Positions 10,822 through 22,019 of a DNA stretch of 64,000 nt are shown piece by piece. How positions within the stretch are numbered: the first letter of the stretch is position 1; each line of letters starts with the position of its first letter. The position numbers were made by a program, and so were the translations under genes. The notes under the pieces are model-generated. The model was not told the origin of the DNA, did no database searches, and saw nothing but the letters and a program-made list of their open reading frames with translations. Source of the stretch: Thauera sp. 2A1 (GTDB taxonomy: Bacteria > Pseudomonadota > Gammaproteobacteria > Burkholderiales > Rhodocyclaceae); NCBI RefSeq assembly GCF_009469595.2, contig NZ_SSXV01000002.1, positions 62,001 to 126,000 on the forward strand. Reading direction: 5' to 3'.

Positions 10822-10855
10822 GGAAATAAGTGGAAAAAAGTGGGTGAAAGTGTCA
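10817..10855 (+). promoter_or_regulatory. MraZ operator repeats
   Basis: Direct repeats with exact 10-nt spacing: AAGTGGAAAT, AAGTGGAAAA, AAGTGGGTGA, then a partial AAGTG. The TGG cores are at 10821, 10831 and 10841. Known MraZ sites are TGGGN repeats spaced by 5 nt (period 10) just upstream of mraZ, so this is the expected autoregulatory operator. Confidence 0.75.
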
Positions 10856-10890
10856 TTCGGACGCTTCGCCAGTGCCGTGAGGGGGGGTCA

Positions 10891-11334
10891 ATGTTCCAGG
10901 GAGCCGCCGCGCTCAGTCTTGATGCGAAGGGTCGCCTTGCGATTCCCGCCAAGCATCGGGACGCGCTCGCGGTTCAGGACGGGCAGGTCGTGATCACGGC
11001 GCATCCGCATCGCTGCCTCCTCGTCTATCCCGTCCCGGCCTGGATTCCGATTCGCGATCAGGTGCTGGCTGCGCCCAGCTTCGATGCGCATGCGGCGATG
11101 CTCAAGCGCCTGCTGGTGGGTTTTGCACAGGATGAGTCGCTCGATGCGGCGGGTCGCGTACTCATCGCGCCCTCGCTGCGGCTGTTCGCCCAACTCGAGA
11201 AGCAGGTGTGGCTGGTGGGGCAGGGCAGTCATTTCGAGCTGTGGTCCGACGCCCGCTGGCAGGAGCAGCAGGAAAAGATGCTGGCGCTGGCGACCGAAGG
11301 CCTGCCGGCCGGATTTGAGAGTCTTGCCCTGTGA
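10891..11334 (+). CDS. mraZ: Transcriptional regulator MraZ
   Basis: First gene of the division and cell wall cluster; a ring-forming SpoVT/AbrB-type DNA-binding protein that represses its own operon. 147 residues from the ATG at 10891 ([15 protein letters not shown]), behind GAGGGGGGG; the open frame extends 51 nt upstream but without a ribosome site. Two MraZ half-domains are seen, with [14 protein letters not shown] and [14 protein letters not shown] as the paired DXXGR motifs. Its stop overlaps the rsmH GTG by 4 nt. Confidence 0.95.
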   Translation: MFQGAAALSLDAKGRLAIPAKHRDALAVQDGQVVITAHPHRCLLVYPVPAWIPIRDQVLAAPSFDAHAAMLKRLLVGFAQDESLDAAGRVLIAPSLRLFAQLEKQVWLVGQGSHFELWSDARWQEQQEKMLALATEGLPAGFESLAL

Positions 11335-12269
11335 GTGGCGCGCATGAGCACGTCAGCGTGCTGCTCGCGGAAGCGGTCGATGCGCTGGCGATCCGGCCGG
11401 ACGGAATCTACGTGGACGGCACCTTCGGGCGCGGCGGCCATAGCCGAGCGGTGTTGGCCCGGCTTGGCGCGGGGGGGCGGTTGATCGCATTCGATCGCGA
11501 TCCGGCGGCAATCGCGGTCGGACAGGCGATCGCCGATCGGCGACTGACACTGGTGCACCAGCCGTTCAGCATGCTCGACGAAGAGCTCGAGCGGCTGGGC
11601 GTGGCGCAGGTGGATGGGGTGTTGCTGGACCTGGGGGTGTCATCGCCCCAGTTGGATGATGCCGCACGCGGCATGAGTTTTCGCTTCGATGCGCCTTTGG
11701 ACATGCGCATGGACACGAGCCGCGGTCAGACCGTGGCGCAATGGCTGGCGGAGGCGTCCGTCGGTCAGATCACGGAGGTGCTCAGGGATTATGGGGAAGA
11801 ACGGTTTGCTCATGCGATTGCAAAGGCGATTGCAACTGCTCGGACAGGGGGGGCTGTTGCAACCACTGGACAGCTTGCCGCGATCGTGGAAAAAGCGGTC
11901 CGTACACGCGAGCCGGGGCAGCACCCGGCGACACGCTCCTTCCAGGCTCTACGGATTTTCATCAATCAGGAGCTTGAAGAGCTGACGCGCGTGCTGCCGG
12001 CCTGCGTCGCGCGCCTGCGTGCGGGCGGCCGGCTGGTGGTGATCAGTTTCCATTCTCTCGAAGACCGCATCGTGAAGCGTTTCATGCGCGATGAGTCGCG
12101 CCCTCCCGCGCTGCCGGCGCGCCTGCCGGTTCGCGCCGCCGATCTGCCGCCGCCGCGCCTTGCGCTGGTGGGTAAGGCGCAGCGGCCGGGTGCCGACGAG
12201 GTGGCGGGCAATCCGCGCGCGCGCAGCGCGGTGATGCGGGTCGCCGAACGCAGCGGGGTGAGCGCGTGA
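11331..12269 (+). CDS. rsmH: 16S rRNA (cytosine1402-N4)-methyltransferase
   Basis: Methylates N4 of C1402 in 16S rRNA, the base partner of RsmI's ribose methylation. 312 residues, starting at a GTG (GTGAGT, overlapping the mraZ stop). SAM-binding motif [14 protein letters not shown] near the N-terminus, then [13 protein letters not shown] and [16 protein letters not shown], both diagnostic. [17 protein letters not shown] lies near the C-terminus. Confidence 0.97.
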   Translation: MSGAHEHVSVLLAEAVDALAIRPDGIYVDGTFGRGGHSRAVLARLGAGGRLIAFDRDPAAIAVGQAIADRRLTLVHQPFSMLDEELERLGVAQVDGVLLDLGVSSPQLDDAARGMSFRFDAPLDMRMDTSRGQTVAQWLAEASVGQITEVLRDYGEERFAHAIAKAIATARTGGAVATTGQLAAIVEKAVRTREPGQHPATRSFQALRIFINQELEELTRVLPACVARLRAGGRLVVISFHSLEDRIVKRFMRDESRPPALPARLPVRAADLPPPRLALVGKAQRPGADEVAGNPRARSAVMRVAERSGVSA

Positions 12270-12529
12270 TCCGCCTCGATGCCGTCCTCGTTGCGCTTGC
12301 GGTGGCCAGCGGGCTGGGCGTGGTCGCGTCGCAGCATCAGGCGCGCAAGCTCTTCGTGCAGCTCGAGCGCGAACAGAACCGTGCCCACGGCCTCGAGGTC
12401 GAGTGGGGTCAACTGCAACTGGAACAGAGCACCTGGGCAACCCATGCGCGGGTCGAAAAGCTCGCACGTGAAAAACTTGGCATGCGCCCGCCGGCCCCCG
12501 CGCAGGTCATCACGGTGGAGCCGCAATGA
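12266..12529 (+). CDS. ftsL: Cell division protein FtsL
   Basis: 87 residues, GTG start overlapping the rsmH stop by 4 nt. One transmembrane helix (about 5-20), then a periplasmic leucine-zipper-like segment ([20 protein letters not shown]) that pairs with FtsB in the FtsQLB complex. Length and position between rsmH and ftsI are typical. ftsB is not in this window. Confidence 0.92.
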   Translation: MIRLDAVLVALAVASGLGVVASQHQARKLFVQLEREQNRAHGLEVEWGQLQLEQSTWATHARVEKLAREKLGMRPPAPAQVITVEPQ

Positions 12530-14286
12530 TGAAAAGCCAGCGTACCGTCACCTTCAACCACAACCCCTTGCTCAAGCGCGACCTTCCCATGTGGAGGCCG
12601 CGCTTCGTGCTGTTCGCCCTGCTCGCCGGTTCGGTGACGCTGGCCGGACGGGCTTTCTACCTGCAGGGGGTGAATCACGACTTCCTGCAGGCCAAGGGCG
12701 AATCGCGCTACGCGCGCATCCTCGAGGTGCCGGCGACGCGTGGCCGCATCACCGACCGGAACGGCGACATCCTAGCGGTGAGCGCGCCGGTGCGCTCGAT
12801 CTGGGCCATCCCTTCCGATGCGAAGCTGGAGCCGGCCGACGCCCGCAAGCTGGCCGCCCTGCTGGAGATGAACGTCCGCGAACTCAACGACAAGCTCGGC
12901 ACCGCGCGCGACTTCGTGTACCTGAAGCGCCAGCTCTCGCCCGAGGTGGCGCAGCGTATCGTCGATCTCAAGCTGCCCGGCATCCATCAGCAGCAGGAAT
13001 ACCGCCGCTACTACCCCTCTGGCGACGTCACCGCCCACATGCTTGGTTTCACCAACGTGGAGGACAAGGGCCAGGAGGGCATCGAGCTCACATTCGAGAA
13101 GCAGCTTGCCGGGCGGCCGGGGGCTCGCCGCGTGATCAAGGACAGGCGCGGCCAGGTTGTCGAGGACCTGGAGGCCATTCGTGCCCCGCGCGACGGCGAG
13201 GACGTCACGCTGTCGATGGACAGCAAGATCCAGTATGTCGCATGGTCGGCGCTGCGTGATGCGATGACCACGCACAAGGCCAAGGCAGGTGCGGCGGTGG
13301 TGCTCGATGCGCGCACCGGCGAAGTCCTCGCGCTGGCGAATGCACCCACCTACAACCCCAACAACCGCGCAGACCTGACCGGCGAGCAACTGCGCAACCG
13401 CGTGTTCACCGACACTTATGAACCGGGCTCGATCATGAAGCCCTTCATCGTGAGCATGGCGCTCGACCGTGGCAAGGTGAAGCCCAATACGCCCATCGAC
13501 ACCAGCGGCGGGCGCATGACCATCGGCACGGCGACGATTTCCGACGCGCACCGGCATGGCGTGCTGACCGTCACCGAAGTCATCCAGAAGTCGTCGAACA
13601 TTGGTACGGCGAAAATCGCCCTGCAGTTCAGCCCCGAAGAGATGTGGAAGCTGTTCGATCAGGTCGGTTTCGGCACGCCGCTGAACATGGGTTTCCCCGG
13701 CGAAGCCAGTGGCCGTCTGCGTCCGGCCAAGACTTGGCGGCCGATCGAGCAGGCGACCATGTCCTACGGGCACGGGATCTCGGTCAGCCTGATCCAGATG
13801 GTGCGCGGCTACCTTGCATTCGCGCGCGATGGCGAGATCGTTCCGCTGTCGCTGACCAAACTGGAAGGTCCTCCTGCGGCCGGCCGGCGCATCTATTCGC
13901 CGGAGACGGCGCGCGAGATGCGCGCGATGCTCGAGATGGCCTCGGCCCCGGGCGGCACGGCGCCACAGGCGCAGGTCGCCGGTTACCGGGTCGCGGGCAA
14001 GACCGGCACTGCGATCAAGCTCGAGGGTGGCCGCTACGTGAAGAAGTACGTGGCCTCCTATGTCGGCTTCGCGCCGGTGTCGAATCCGCGGCTGGTCGTC
14101 GGTGTGATGATCGACGAGCCGAGTGCCGGCCAGTATTACGGCGGCACGGTGGCGGCGCCGGTGTTTGCGCGCATCGTGGAAGGTTCGCTGCGCACGATGG
14201 GTGTGGCGCCCGACGCGCCGCGGACGACGCTTCAACTTGCGCGCAAGCCGGGTGATGCGGCGCAGCAGGTGCGGGAGAACATGTGA
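12526..14286 (+). CDS. ftsI: Septal peptidoglycan transpeptidase PBP3
   Basis: 586 residues. A single N-terminal transmembrane helix (about 25-45) is followed by a dimerisation/pedestal domain and a C-terminal transpeptidase domain. The active-site triad motifs are present: EPGSIMKPF (SxxK serine), SSNIGTAK (SxN) and AGKTGTAIK (KTG). Crosslinks septal murein with FtsW. Start overlaps the ftsL stop by 4 nt. Confidence 0.97.
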   Translation: MMKSQRTVTFNHNPLLKRDLPMWRPRFVLFALLAGSVTLAGRAFYLQGVNHDFLQAKGESRYARILEVPATRGRITDRNGDILAVSAPVRSIWAIPSDAKLEPADARKLAALLEMNVRELNDKLGTARDFVYLKRQLSPEVAQRIVDLKLPGIHQQQEYRRYYPSGDVTAHMLGFTNVEDKGQEGIELTFEKQLAGRPGARRVIKDRRGQVVEDLEAIRAPRDGEDVTLSMDSKIQYVAWSALRDAMTTHKAKAGAAVVLDARTGEVLALANAPTYNPNNRADLTGEQLRNRVFTDTYEPGSIMKPFIVSMALDRGKVKPNTPIDTSGGRMTIGTATISDAHRHGVLTVTEVIQKSSNIGTAKIALQFSPEEMWKLFDQVGFGTPLNMGFPGEASGRLRPAKTWRPIEQATMSYGHGISVSLIQMVRGYLAFARDGEIVPLSLTKLEGPPAAGRRIYSPETAREMRAMLEMASAPGGTAPQAQVAGYRVAGKTGTAIKLEGGRYVKKYVASYVGFAPVSNPRLVVGVMIDEPSAGQYYGGTVAAPVFARIVEGSLRTMGVAPDAPRTTLQLARKPGDAAQQVRENM

Positions 14287-15785
14287 TCGCGCCGGTGGCA
14301 CCCGTCCTCGCGCAACTTGCGGCCGCTGGCGTGCGCCCGCGGGGCATCACCGCGGACTCGCGCAAGATCGGCGCGGGCGACATCTTCGCCGCCTGGCCGG
14401 GTTACCGGACGGACGGCAGGCAGTTCATCGGCGCCGCAATCGAACGCGGTGCGGCAGCGGTGCTGTGGGAAAGCAGCGATGGTTTTCGCGCCGAGGGGTT
14501 GCCGGTGCCCTCGGTGCCGGTGCAAGGCCTGCGCGATGCTGCGGGTTTCCTCGCCCATGAAATCCATGGACGCCCGTCGGAACGACTGTGGCTTGCCGGC
14601 GTCACCGGCACCAACGGCAAGACGACCGTCAGCCAGTGGCTTGCGCGCATGCTCGAACGCCTCGGTACGCGCTGCGGCGTGATCGGCACGTTGGGCAGCG
14701 GCTTCCCCGACAATCTTTCCGCAAGCCTGAACACCACGCCCGATGCCCTCGAACTGCACGCCACGCTGGCGTCGTTCGTGGCCGCGGGCGCCGGCGCCGC
14801 GGCGATGGAAGTGTCGTCGATCGGGCTCGATCAGGGGCGGCTCAACGGGGCGAAGGTGGAGGTGGCGATCTTCACCAACCTCAGCCGCGACCACCTCGAC
14901 TACCACGGCACCATGGACGCCTATGCGGCGGCCAAGGCCCGCCTCTTCACCCTGCCAGGCGTGCGCAGCAGCGTCATCAACGTGGACGATGCCTTCGGCT
15001 TGATGCAGGCGCGCATGCTCGCTGCGGCGGGCGCGGAGGTGATCGGCTACACGCTGGCTGCCGGCCAGGCGGCGGTCATCCCGGGGGTGCGCATGCTGGT
15101 CGCCGAGCATCTGCGCATCACCTCGACCGGCCTGCAGTTCAGCCTGCTGTGGGATGGCAGGCGCAGTGAGGTCGCCGTGCGCATGGTGGCCCCGTTCAAT
15201 GTGTCCAACCTGCTTGCGGTGATCGGCGCGCTGCTGGCCCGCGACGTGGCGCTCGACGACATCCTGCCGCGGGTCTCGCAGCTCACCCCGCCCGAGGGCC
15301 GCATGCAACTCGTCGGCGGCGTGGGCGAGCCGCTCATCGTCGTCGACTACGCGCACACGCCCGATGCCCTCGCCAAGGTGCTCGAGGCCGTGCGCGACAC
15401 GGTGCGCACGCGGCGCGGCCGCTTGGTGTGCGTGTTCGGCTGCGGTGGTGATCGCGACCCGGGCAAGCGCCCGATCATGGGCGAGCTGGCGCGCCAGCTC
15501 GCCGACCGCGTGGTCGTGACCAGCGACAATCCGCGCACCGAGGATCCGCTGCGCATCATCGAGGCGGTGGCCGCCGGTGCTGGTCCGCAAGCCGAATGCG
15601 TGATCGACCGTGCCGAAGCGATCCGCCGCAGCGTGGTTGAGGCGGGCTGCGACGACGTCGTCGTCATCGCCGGGAAGGGACATGAGCCTTATCAGGAAAT
15701 CCTCGGTGTCCGCCTGCCGTTTTCCGACGTCGAGCAGGCCCGCGAGGCGTTGAAACTTTGGCATGAGCGGAGGGGCGGCCAATGA
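14283..15785 (+). CDS. murE: UDP-MurNAc-L-Ala-D-Glu:meso-DAP ligase
   Basis: Adds meso-diaminopimelate to the murein precursor. 500 residues, GTG start in the ftsI stop overlap. ATP loop [16 protein letters not shown], carbamylated-lysine region ending YAAAKARLF, and the DAP-specifying DNPRTEDP motif (TSDNPRTEDPL), which indicates meso-DAP rather than lysine. Confidence 0.97.
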   Translation: MIAPVAPVLAQLAAAGVRPRGITADSRKIGAGDIFAAWPGYRTDGRQFIGAAIERGAAAVLWESSDGFRAEGLPVPSVPVQGLRDAAGFLAHEIHGRPSERLWLAGVTGTNGKTTVSQWLARMLERLGTRCGVIGTLGSGFPDNLSASLNTTPDALELHATLASFVAAGAGAAAMEVSSIGLDQGRLNGAKVEVAIFTNLSRDHLDYHGTMDAYAAAKARLFTLPGVRSSVINVDDAFGLMQARMLAAAGAEVIGYTLAAGQAAVIPGVRMLVAEHLRITSTGLQFSLLWDGRRSEVAVRMVAPFNVSNLLAVIGALLARDVALDDILPRVSQLTPPEGRMQLVGGVGEPLIVVDYAHTPDALAKVLEAVRDTVRTRRGRLVCVFGCGGDRDPGKRPIMGELARQLADRVVVTSDNPRTEDPLRIIEAVAAGAGPQAECVIDRAEAIRRSVVEAGCDDVVVIAGKGHEPYQEILGVRLPFSDVEQAREALKLWHERRGGQ

Positions 15786-17206
15786 TGATGCTCGACGACG
15801 CCCTGCGGGCGCTCGCGGCGCACGGTGCGCGTGCAGTCGGCAAGGCGCACTTCGATTCCGTGACCAGCGACAGCCGCGCGCTCGCCCCCGGGCAGTTGTT
15901 CGTTGCGCTGCGCGGCGAGCGCTTCGACGGCCACGAATTCCTTGCCGCCGCTGCCGCCGCCGGCGCCGCGGCGGCGATGGTCGATACCCGCTGGGCAAAT
16001 GCGCAGCTCAACCTGCAGGCCGAGGCGGCGCTGCCGCTCGTCGTCGTCGATGACACGCGGCTTGCGCTCGGCACCTTGGCCGCCGCCTGGCGCGCGCGTT
16101 TCGCCGTCCCGCTGATCGGCGTCACCGGCAGCAACGGCAAGACCACCGTGAAGGAAATGTGCGCCGCCATCCTGCGTGCCCAGGCGCAGCGCGAGGGCTC
16201 CGGCGAGGAGGCGGTGCTGGCGACGCAAGGCAATCTCAACAACGACATCGGCCTGCCTCTCACCTTGCTGAAGTTGCGCGAATTTCACCGCGCGGCGGTG
16301 ATCGAGATGGGCATGAACCATCCTGGCGAGATCGCTTACCTGACGCGGCTGGCACGCCCGACGGTAGCGATCGTCAACAACGCCCAGCGCGCGCACCTGG
16401 AAGGCGTCGGCTCGCTGGATGAGGTCGCGCGCGAGAAGGGGGCAATCTACGACGGACTGGGCGCGGGTGGTGTGGCCATCGTCAATGCCGACGAGGCCTA
16501 TGCCGACTACTGGCGTGCGCTGAACGCGGGCCGCGCGATTGTGACATTCGGTATCGACAAGCCCGCCGACGTGCGCGCCGAGTGTACCCTGCGCGGCTTC
16601 GGTGCCCGCATCGAACTCGAGACGCCGCAGGGTCGGCTCGGGTTCGACCTGCAGGTGCCGGGCATGCACAACGTTCGCAATGCGGTCGGTGCCGCTACCG
16701 CCTGCCTGGCCGCCGGAGTGTCGCTCGACGCGGTGGCCGACGGCCTGGCCGGCTTCACCGGCACCCGCGGTCGCCTGCAACGCCGCGCCGGGCTGCACGG
16801 TGCGGTGGTGCTCGACGACAGCTACAACGCCAACCCCGACTCGGTGCGCGCCGGCATCGATGTGCTGGCTGCCATGCCGGGACACACCTGGCTGGTGCTC
16901 GGCGACATGGGCGAGATCGGCGATGCGAGTGCGCAACTGCACGACGAGATCGGCGGCTACGCCAAGAGCAAAGGGATAGACGGCCTGTACGCGCTGGGCG
17001 ACATGAGCGCAGTGGCGGCGCGAAATTTCGGCGAGGGCGGCCACCATTTTTCGTCGGTCGAGGCATTGGTGGCGTCGCTGGCCCGGCGGCTGGATGCGGA
17101 TAGCGTGGTGCTGGTGAAAGGGTCCCGCTTCATGCGGATGGAAAGGGTGGCGGACGCGCTTGCGGCAGTGCACAATTCGCCCCCCGTGAAACCTACCGGC
17201 TCGTAA
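15782..17206 (+). CDS. murF: UDP-MurNAc-tripeptide:D-Ala-D-Ala ligase
   Basis: Adds the D-Ala-D-Ala dipeptide made by Ddl, giving UDP-MurNAc-pentapeptide. 474 residues; ATP loop [15 protein letters not shown], then [11 protein letters not shown] and [13 protein letters not shown], typical MurF motifs. Overlaps murE by 4 nt and ends 1 nt before mraY. Confidence 0.96.
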   Translation: MMMLDDALRALAAHGARAVGKAHFDSVTSDSRALAPGQLFVALRGERFDGHEFLAAAAAAGAAAAMVDTRWANAQLNLQAEAALPLVVVDDTRLALGTLAAAWRARFAVPLIGVTGSNGKTTVKEMCAAILRAQAQREGSGEEAVLATQGNLNNDIGLPLTLLKLREFHRAAVIEMGMNHPGEIAYLTRLARPTVAIVNNAQRAHLEGVGSLDEVAREKGAIYDGLGAGGVAIVNADEAYADYWRALNAGRAIVTFGIDKPADVRAECTLRGFGARIELETPQGRLGFDLQVPGMHNVRNAVGAATACLAAGVSLDAVADGLAGFTGTRGRLQRRAGLHGAVVLDDSYNANPDSVRAGIDVLAAMPGHTWLVLGDMGEIGDASAQLHDEIGGYAKSKGIDGLYALGDMSAVAARNFGEGGHHFSSVEALVASLARRLDADSVVLVKGSRFMRMERVADALAAVHNSPPVKPTGS

Positions 17207-17207
17207 C

Positions 17208-18296
17208 ATGCTGCTCGAACTCGCCCTCTGGCTTGGCCAGGATATCCGCAGTTTCAACGTCATCGGCTACATCACGCTGAGGACGGTGCTCGCCGCGCTC
17301 ACCGCGCTGGCGATCTCGCTCGTCGCCGGCCCGGGCGTGATCCGCTGGCTCACCGCGAAGAAGATCGGCCAGGCAGTGCGCGATGACGGACCCAAGTCGC
17401 ACCTGACCAAGGCGGGCACTCCGACGATGGGCGGCGCCTTGATCCTCATCGCGATCGGCATCACCGTGCTGCTGTGGGGCGACCTGAAGAACAGCTACGT
17501 GTGGGTGACCCTGTTGGTCACGCTCGGGTTCGGCGCGGTGGGCTGGGTCGACGACTGGCGCAAGGTCGTGCATCGCGATCCGAAGGGGCTTGCCAGCCGC
17601 TGGAAGTATCTGTGGACCTCGGTCATCGCGCTCGCCGCAGCAATGTTCCTCGGCCTCACCGCCGCCACGCCGGCCCAGACCGAGCTGATCGTGCCCTTCT
17701 TCAAGGCGGTGGCCTATCCCCTGGGTGTGCTCGGCTTCATCGCGCTTACCTACTTCGTGATCAACGGCACCAGCCACGCCGTGAACCTGACCGACGGCCT
17801 CGATGGCCTGGCGATCATGCCGACGGTGATGGTCGCCGGTGCGCTGGCCATCTTTGCCTACGTCGCAGGCCACGCGGGTTTCTCGAAATATCTCGGGGTG
17901 CCCTACGTCCCTGGCGCCGGCGAGCTGGCGGTGTTCTGCGGTGCGATCTGCGGTGCGGGCCTGGGCTTCCTGTGGTTCAACGCGTATCCGGCCGAAGTCT
18001 TCATGGGCGACGTCGGCGCGCTCGCGCTCGGTGCCGCGCTCGGCACGATCGCGGTGGTCGTGCGCCAGGAGATCGTGCTTTTCATCATGGGCGGCCTGTT
18101 CGTCGCCGAGACGCTGTCGGTGATGGTGCAGGTGCTCTACTTCAAGGCCAGCGGCGGCAAGCGCATCTTCCGCATGGCGCCGCTGCACCACCATTACGAG
18201 CTGAGCGGCTGGAAGGAAACGCAGGTGGTGGTCCGCTTCTGGATCATCACCATCATGCTGGTGCTGTTCGGCCTGTCGACGCTGAAACTGCGATGA
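17208..18296 (+). CDS. mraY: Phospho-MurNAc-pentapeptide transferase
   Basis: Inner-membrane enzyme moving phospho-MurNAc-pentapeptide to undecaprenyl phosphate, forming lipid I. 362 residues and about ten transmembrane helices. Catalytic aspartate motifs VDDWRK and [10 protein letters not shown] plus the His-rich MAPLHHHYE loop are all present. Confidence 0.97.
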   Translation: MLLELALWLGQDIRSFNVIGYITLRTVLAALTALAISLVAGPGVIRWLTAKKIGQAVRDDGPKSHLTKAGTPTMGGALILIAIGITVLLWGDLKNSYVWVTLLVTLGFGAVGWVDDWRKVVHRDPKGLASRWKYLWTSVIALAAAMFLGLTAATPAQTELIVPFFKAVAYPLGVLGFIALTYFVINGTSHAVNLTDGLDGLAIMPTVMVAGALAIFAYVAGHAGFSKYLGVPYVPGAGELAVFCGAICGAGLGFLWFNAYPAEVFMGDVGALALGAALGTIAVVVRQEIVLFIMGGLFVAETLSVMVQVLYFKASGGKRIFRMAPLHHHYELSGWKETQVVVRFWIITIMLVLFGLSTLKLR

Positions 18297-19693
18297 GTGC
18301 ATTGACCGGAAAACACGTCCTGGTGCTGGGGCTCGGCGAATCGGGGCTGGCGATGGCGCGCTGGTGCGCGCTGCGGGGCGCGCGCGTGCGCGTCGCCGAC
18401 AGCCGCGCGCAGCCGCCGGGGGTCGAGGCGCTGCGCGAGGATGCGCCGCTGGCCGAGATCATCACCGGCGCCTTCGGCGCCGAGGTGCTCGACGGCGTCG
18501 ATGTCGTCGCCGTCAGCCCCGGTCTCGACCCGCGCGTCGGCGTCGTGGCCGAGGCGCGTCGCCGCGGCCTGCCGGTCACCGGCGAGATGAGCCTGTTCGC
18601 GAAGGCGCTGGACGAACTGGGCGTGCGTGGCCAGACCCGCATCCTCGCCATCACCGGCACCAACGGCAAGACCACCACCACGGCGCTCACCGCCGCGCTG
18701 GCGCAGGTGGCCGGGCTGGATGCCGTCGCCGCCGGCAACATCAGCCCGGCGGTGCTGGACGTGCTGATGGAGCGCCTGGAGCTGGGGCTGCACCTGCCGC
18801 AGTGCTGGGTGCTGGAGTTGTCCAGCTTCCAGATCGAGACCATGACGGGGCTCGATGCCGATGCCGCCGCCGTGCTCAACGTCACCGACGACCACCTCGA
18901 TCGCTACGCCGATGTCGACGCCTACGCTGCGACCAAGGCGGCGATCTTCCAGGGGCAGGGCGCGCAGGTGCTCAATCGTGACGATGCTCGCGTCGAGTCC
19001 ATGGCGCTGCCCGGGCGGCGCACGATCCGCTTCGGCACCGGGCCGGCGGCGACCGATGACGACTACGGCCTGCTCGAGTCCGATGGCAGCACCTGGCTGG
19101 CGCGTGGTCGCGTACCACTGCTGGCGTTCGACGAGCTGCCGCTCGCGGGCCGTCACAACGCGGCGAATGCGCTGGCCGCGCTGGCGCTGTGCGAGGGCGG
19201 GCTGGGCATCGCGCCGCAGACGCTGGTCGACGGCCTGAAGGCCTTCCGCGGCCTGCCGCACCGGGTCGAACTGGTGGCCGAGCGGGCGGACGGCGTGCGT
19301 TACTACGACGACTCCAAGGGCACCAATGTCGGCGCCACCGTCGCTGCCCTCGATGGCCTGTCGAGTCCGGTCGTGCTGATTGCCGGTGGCGACGGCAAGG
19401 GTCAGGACTTCTCGCCGCTCGCCGACGCGCTTGCGCGTCATGCGCGCGCGGTGGTGCTGATCGGGCGTGACGCGGCACGCATCGAGGCGGCGATCGATGG
19501 CTGTGGCGTGTCGCTGGAGCACGCCGCCGACCTCGACCGCGCCGTCGAACGCGCCAATGCGCTGGCGCAGCCCGGTGATGTCGTGCTGCTGTCGCCTGCC
19601 TGCGCCAGCCTGGACATGTTCCGCAACTACGCCCACCGCGCCGAGGTGTTCATCACCGCGGTACGCCGCCTGCCGGAAGTGAGTCCGCGATGA
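18293..19693 (+). CDS. murD: UDP-MurNAc-L-Ala:D-Glu ligase
   Basis: Adds D-glutamate to the murein precursor. 466 residues from the ATG overlapping the mraY stop ([18 protein letters not shown]); the frame is open much further upstream but only as a shadow of mraY. ATP loop [16 protein letters not shown] and [13 protein letters not shown] are the Mur-family signatures. Confidence 0.96.
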   Translation: MSALTGKHVLVLGLGESGLAMARWCALRGARVRVADSRAQPPGVEALREDAPLAEIITGAFGAEVLDGVDVVAVSPGLDPRVGVVAEARRRGLPVTGEMSLFAKALDELGVRGQTRILAITGTNGKTTTTALTAALAQVAGLDAVAAGNISPAVLDVLMERLELGLHLPQCWVLELSSFQIETMTGLDADAAAVLNVTDDHLDRYADVDAYAATKAAIFQGQGAQVLNRDDARVESMALPGRRTIRFGTGPAATDDDYGLLESDGSTWLARGRVPLLAFDELPLAGRHNAANALAALALCEGGLGIAPQTLVDGLKAFRGLPHRVELVAERADGVRYYDDSKGTNVGATVAALDGLSSPVVLIAGGDGKGQDFSPLADALARHARAVVLIGRDAARIEAAIDGCGVSLEHAADLDRAVERANALAQPGDVVLLSPACASLDMFRNYAHRAEVFITAVRRLPEVSPR

Positions 19694-20952
19694 ATACGGG
19701 TGCCGCCCAACGTTCGCCTTCCCGGATCGGGGCCTTCATGGCCGGGCTGATGCCTTTCCGGCGTCGTCCGAAGTCGAGCGAAGCGTCGCGCAGCACCGGC
19801 CGTCTGGCGCGGCCTACCGGACCGGCGCACGAGCTGGACCCGCTGCTGATCTGGTCGGCGCTCGGGCTGCTGCTGCTTGGCCTCGTCATGGTGTATTCCG
19901 CCTCCATCGCCACGGCGGAAGGAAGCCGCTTCACCGGCTATCAGCAGTATTACTTCCTGGTCCGTCACACCGTCTTCGTGGGGATAGGCATCGTCGCCGG
20001 GCTCGCAGCCTTCCAGTTGCCGATGACGCAGTGGCAGCGGCTGGCACCAGCCCTGTTCGTGTCAGGCGTGGTGCTGCTCATCGTCGTGCTGATTCCCGGC
20101 CTGGGGCGCGAAGTCAACGGCGCCCAGCGCTGGCTCGGCTTCGGCCCGATCAACCTGCAGCCCTCCGAGCTGATGAAGATTTTCGCCGCGCTCTACGCGG
20201 CCGACTACACGGTGCGCAAGCTCGATGTGATGGGCAGTTTCCGCCACGGTTTCCTGCCGATGATGGCGGTGATCCTGTTCGTCGGCTTCCTGTTGCTGCG
20301 CGAGCCGGATTTCGGCGCCTTCGTGGTCATCACGACGATCGCTTTCGGCGTGCTGTTCCTCGGCGGCGTGAACGTACGCGTGTTCGCGCTGCTGGCCGTG
20401 GTCGCGGTGATCGGCTTCATCATCCTGATCTGGACGTCGCCCTATCGCCGCGACCGGCTGTTCGGCTTCATGGATCCGTGGCAGGACGCCTTCGGCAAGG
20501 GTTACCAGTTGTCGCATGCGCTGATCGCCTTCGGCCGTGGCGAATGGTTCGGCGTCGGCCTGGGCGCCAGCGTCGAGAAGCTCTTCTACCTGCCCGAGGC
20601 GCACACCGACTTCCTGCTCGCGGTGATCGCCGAGGAACTCGGCCTCGTCGGCGTCGCGGTGGTGGTCGCGCTGTTCGCGCTGCTGGTGCAGCGCGCCTTC
20701 GTCATCGGGCGCGAGGCGATCAAGCTCGAGCGCTACTTCTCCGGCCTCGTTGCGCAGGGCATCGGGCTCTGGTTCGGCGTGCAGTCCTTCATCAACATGG
20801 GTGTGAACATGGGGTTGCTGCCCACCAAGGGCCTGACCCTGCCGTTGATGAGCTTCGGCGGCTCGGGCGTGGTGGCCAACTGCGTGGCGCTCGCCATCCT
20901 GCTGCGCGTGGACTGGGAAGTGCGGCAGCTCAAGCGCGGGGCGACGCCATGA
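19690..20952 (+). CDS. ftsW: Septal peptidoglycan polymerase FtsW
   Basis: SEDS-family glycosyltransferase working with FtsI at the septum. 420 residues. A roughly 50-residue cytoplasmic N-terminal tail, basic and longer than minimal, precedes about ten transmembrane helices. Conserved motifs include LMVYSASIA, the [11 protein letters not shown] loop, and [21 protein letters not shown] with the catalytic-region acid. C-terminal PLMSFGGSG is typical. Confidence 0.96.
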   Translation: MNTGAAQRSPSRIGAFMAGLMPFRRRPKSSEASRSTGRLARPTGPAHELDPLLIWSALGLLLLGLVMVYSASIATAEGSRFTGYQQYYFLVRHTVFVGIGIVAGLAAFQLPMTQWQRLAPALFVSGVVLLIVVLIPGLGREVNGAQRWLGFGPINLQPSELMKIFAALYAADYTVRKLDVMGSFRHGFLPMMAVILFVGFLLLREPDFGAFVVITTIAFGVLFLGGVNVRVFALLAVVAVIGFIILIWTSPYRRDRLFGFMDPWQDAFGKGYQLSHALIAFGRGEWFGVGLGASVEKLFYLPEAHTDFLLAVIAEELGLVGVAVVVALFALLVQRAFVIGREAIKLERYFSGLVAQGIGLWFGVQSFINMGVNMGLLPTKGLTLPLMSFGGSGVVANCVALAILLRVDWEVRQLKRGATP

Positions 20953-22019
20953 GGACGTTGATGGTGATGGCCGGCGGAACCGGCGGGCACATCTTTCCGG
21001 GCGTGGCGGTGGCGGAAACCCTGCGCGCGAAGGGCTGGCGCATCGTCTGGATGGGCAATCCGGACGGCATGGAGGCGCGCATCGTGCCGCAGCGCGGCTA
21101 CGACACCGCCTGGGTGCGCTTCGGCGCACTGCGCGGCAAGGGCTTGCTGCGCAAGCTGATGCTGCCGCTCAACCTGTTGTCGGGTTTCGCGCAGGCGCTG
21201 CGCGAACTGCGCCGTGTGCGCCCCGACGTGGTGCTCGGCATGGGCGGCTACATCACCTTTCCCGGCGGCATGATGGCGGCGCTGCTCGGGCGGCCTTTGG
21301 TGCTGCACGAGCAGAATTCGGTGGCGGGGCTGGCCAACCGCGTGCTCGCCGGCGTGGCCGACCGCGTGCTGTCGGGTTTTCCGTCGGTCTTGAAGGGCGC
21401 GAACTGGGTTGGTAATCCGGTGCGCGACGAGATCGCTGCGGTCGCTTCGCCGGCGGAGCGCTTCGCCGGCCGCAGCGGCCCGCTGCGCCTGCTGGTGGTC
21501 GGCGGCAGCCTGGGCGCCGCGGTGCTCAATGAAACCGTGCCGCAGGCGCTCGCCCGCCTGCCGGCCGCAGCGCGGCCTACGGTGGTGCATCAGGCGGGCG
21601 AGAGGCAGCTCGAGGCCTTGCGCGCCGCCTATGCGGCTGCCGGCGTGCAGGGCGAGCTGCGCCCCTTCATCGACGACATGGCGAGCGCCTACGCCGTGGC
21701 GGATCTGGTGATCTGCCGCGCCGGCGCGCTCACCGTGGCGGAGCTGGCGGCCGTCGGTGCGGCCAGCCTGCTCGTGCCCTTCCCGCATGCGGTGGATGAT
21801 CACCAGACCGGCAACGCACGCTTCCTGGCCGACAGGGGCGCAGCCTGGCTGTTGCCGCAGAACGAACTCACTGCCGAACGACTGGCCGGCATCCTCGCCA
21901 GCACCGACCGTCAGCGCTTGCTGCAGATGGCCGACAACGCCCGCGCGCAGGCCAGGCTGCGCGCCACCGAGGCGGTCGCGCGCGTCTGCGAGGAACTGGC
22001 CGTTGGAGCCACTTCATGA
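20949..22019 (+). CDS. murG: Lipid II synthase (UDP-GlcNAc transferase) MurG
   Basis: Transfers GlcNAc to lipid I on the inner face of the membrane. 356 residues from the ATG overlapping the ftsW stop. GT28 N-terminal loop [14 protein letters not shown], second glycine loop VVGGSLGA, and the UDP-binding segment [15 protein letters not shown] are clear. Confidence 0.97.
   Translation: MRTLMVMAGGTGGHIFPGVAVAETLRAKGWRIVWMGNPDGMEARIVPQRGYDTAWVRFGALRGKGLLRKLMLPLNLLSGFAQALRELRRVRPDVVLGMGGYITFPGGMMAALLGRPLVLHEQNSVAGLANRVLAGVADRVLSGFPSVLKGANWVGNPVRDEIAAVASPAERFAGRSGPLRLLVVGGSLGAAVLNETVPQALARLPAAARPTVVHQAGERQLEALRAAYAAAGVQGELRPFIDDMASAYAVADLVICRAGALTVAELAAVGAASLLVPFPHAVDDHQTGNARFLADRGAAWLLPQNELTAERLAGILASTDRQRLLQMADNARAQARLRATEAVARVCEELAVGATS

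Larger units (their letters stand above)
10504..10890. other. Intergenic region between rnpB and mraZ
   Basis: 387 nt. The first 280 nt show no gene; an AT-richer stretch occurs at about 10680-10790. No strong U-tailed terminator for rnpB is visible. The last 100 nt contain the dcw promoter and MraZ-type repeats listed separately, then GAGGGGGGG just before the mraZ ATG. Confidence 0.6.
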
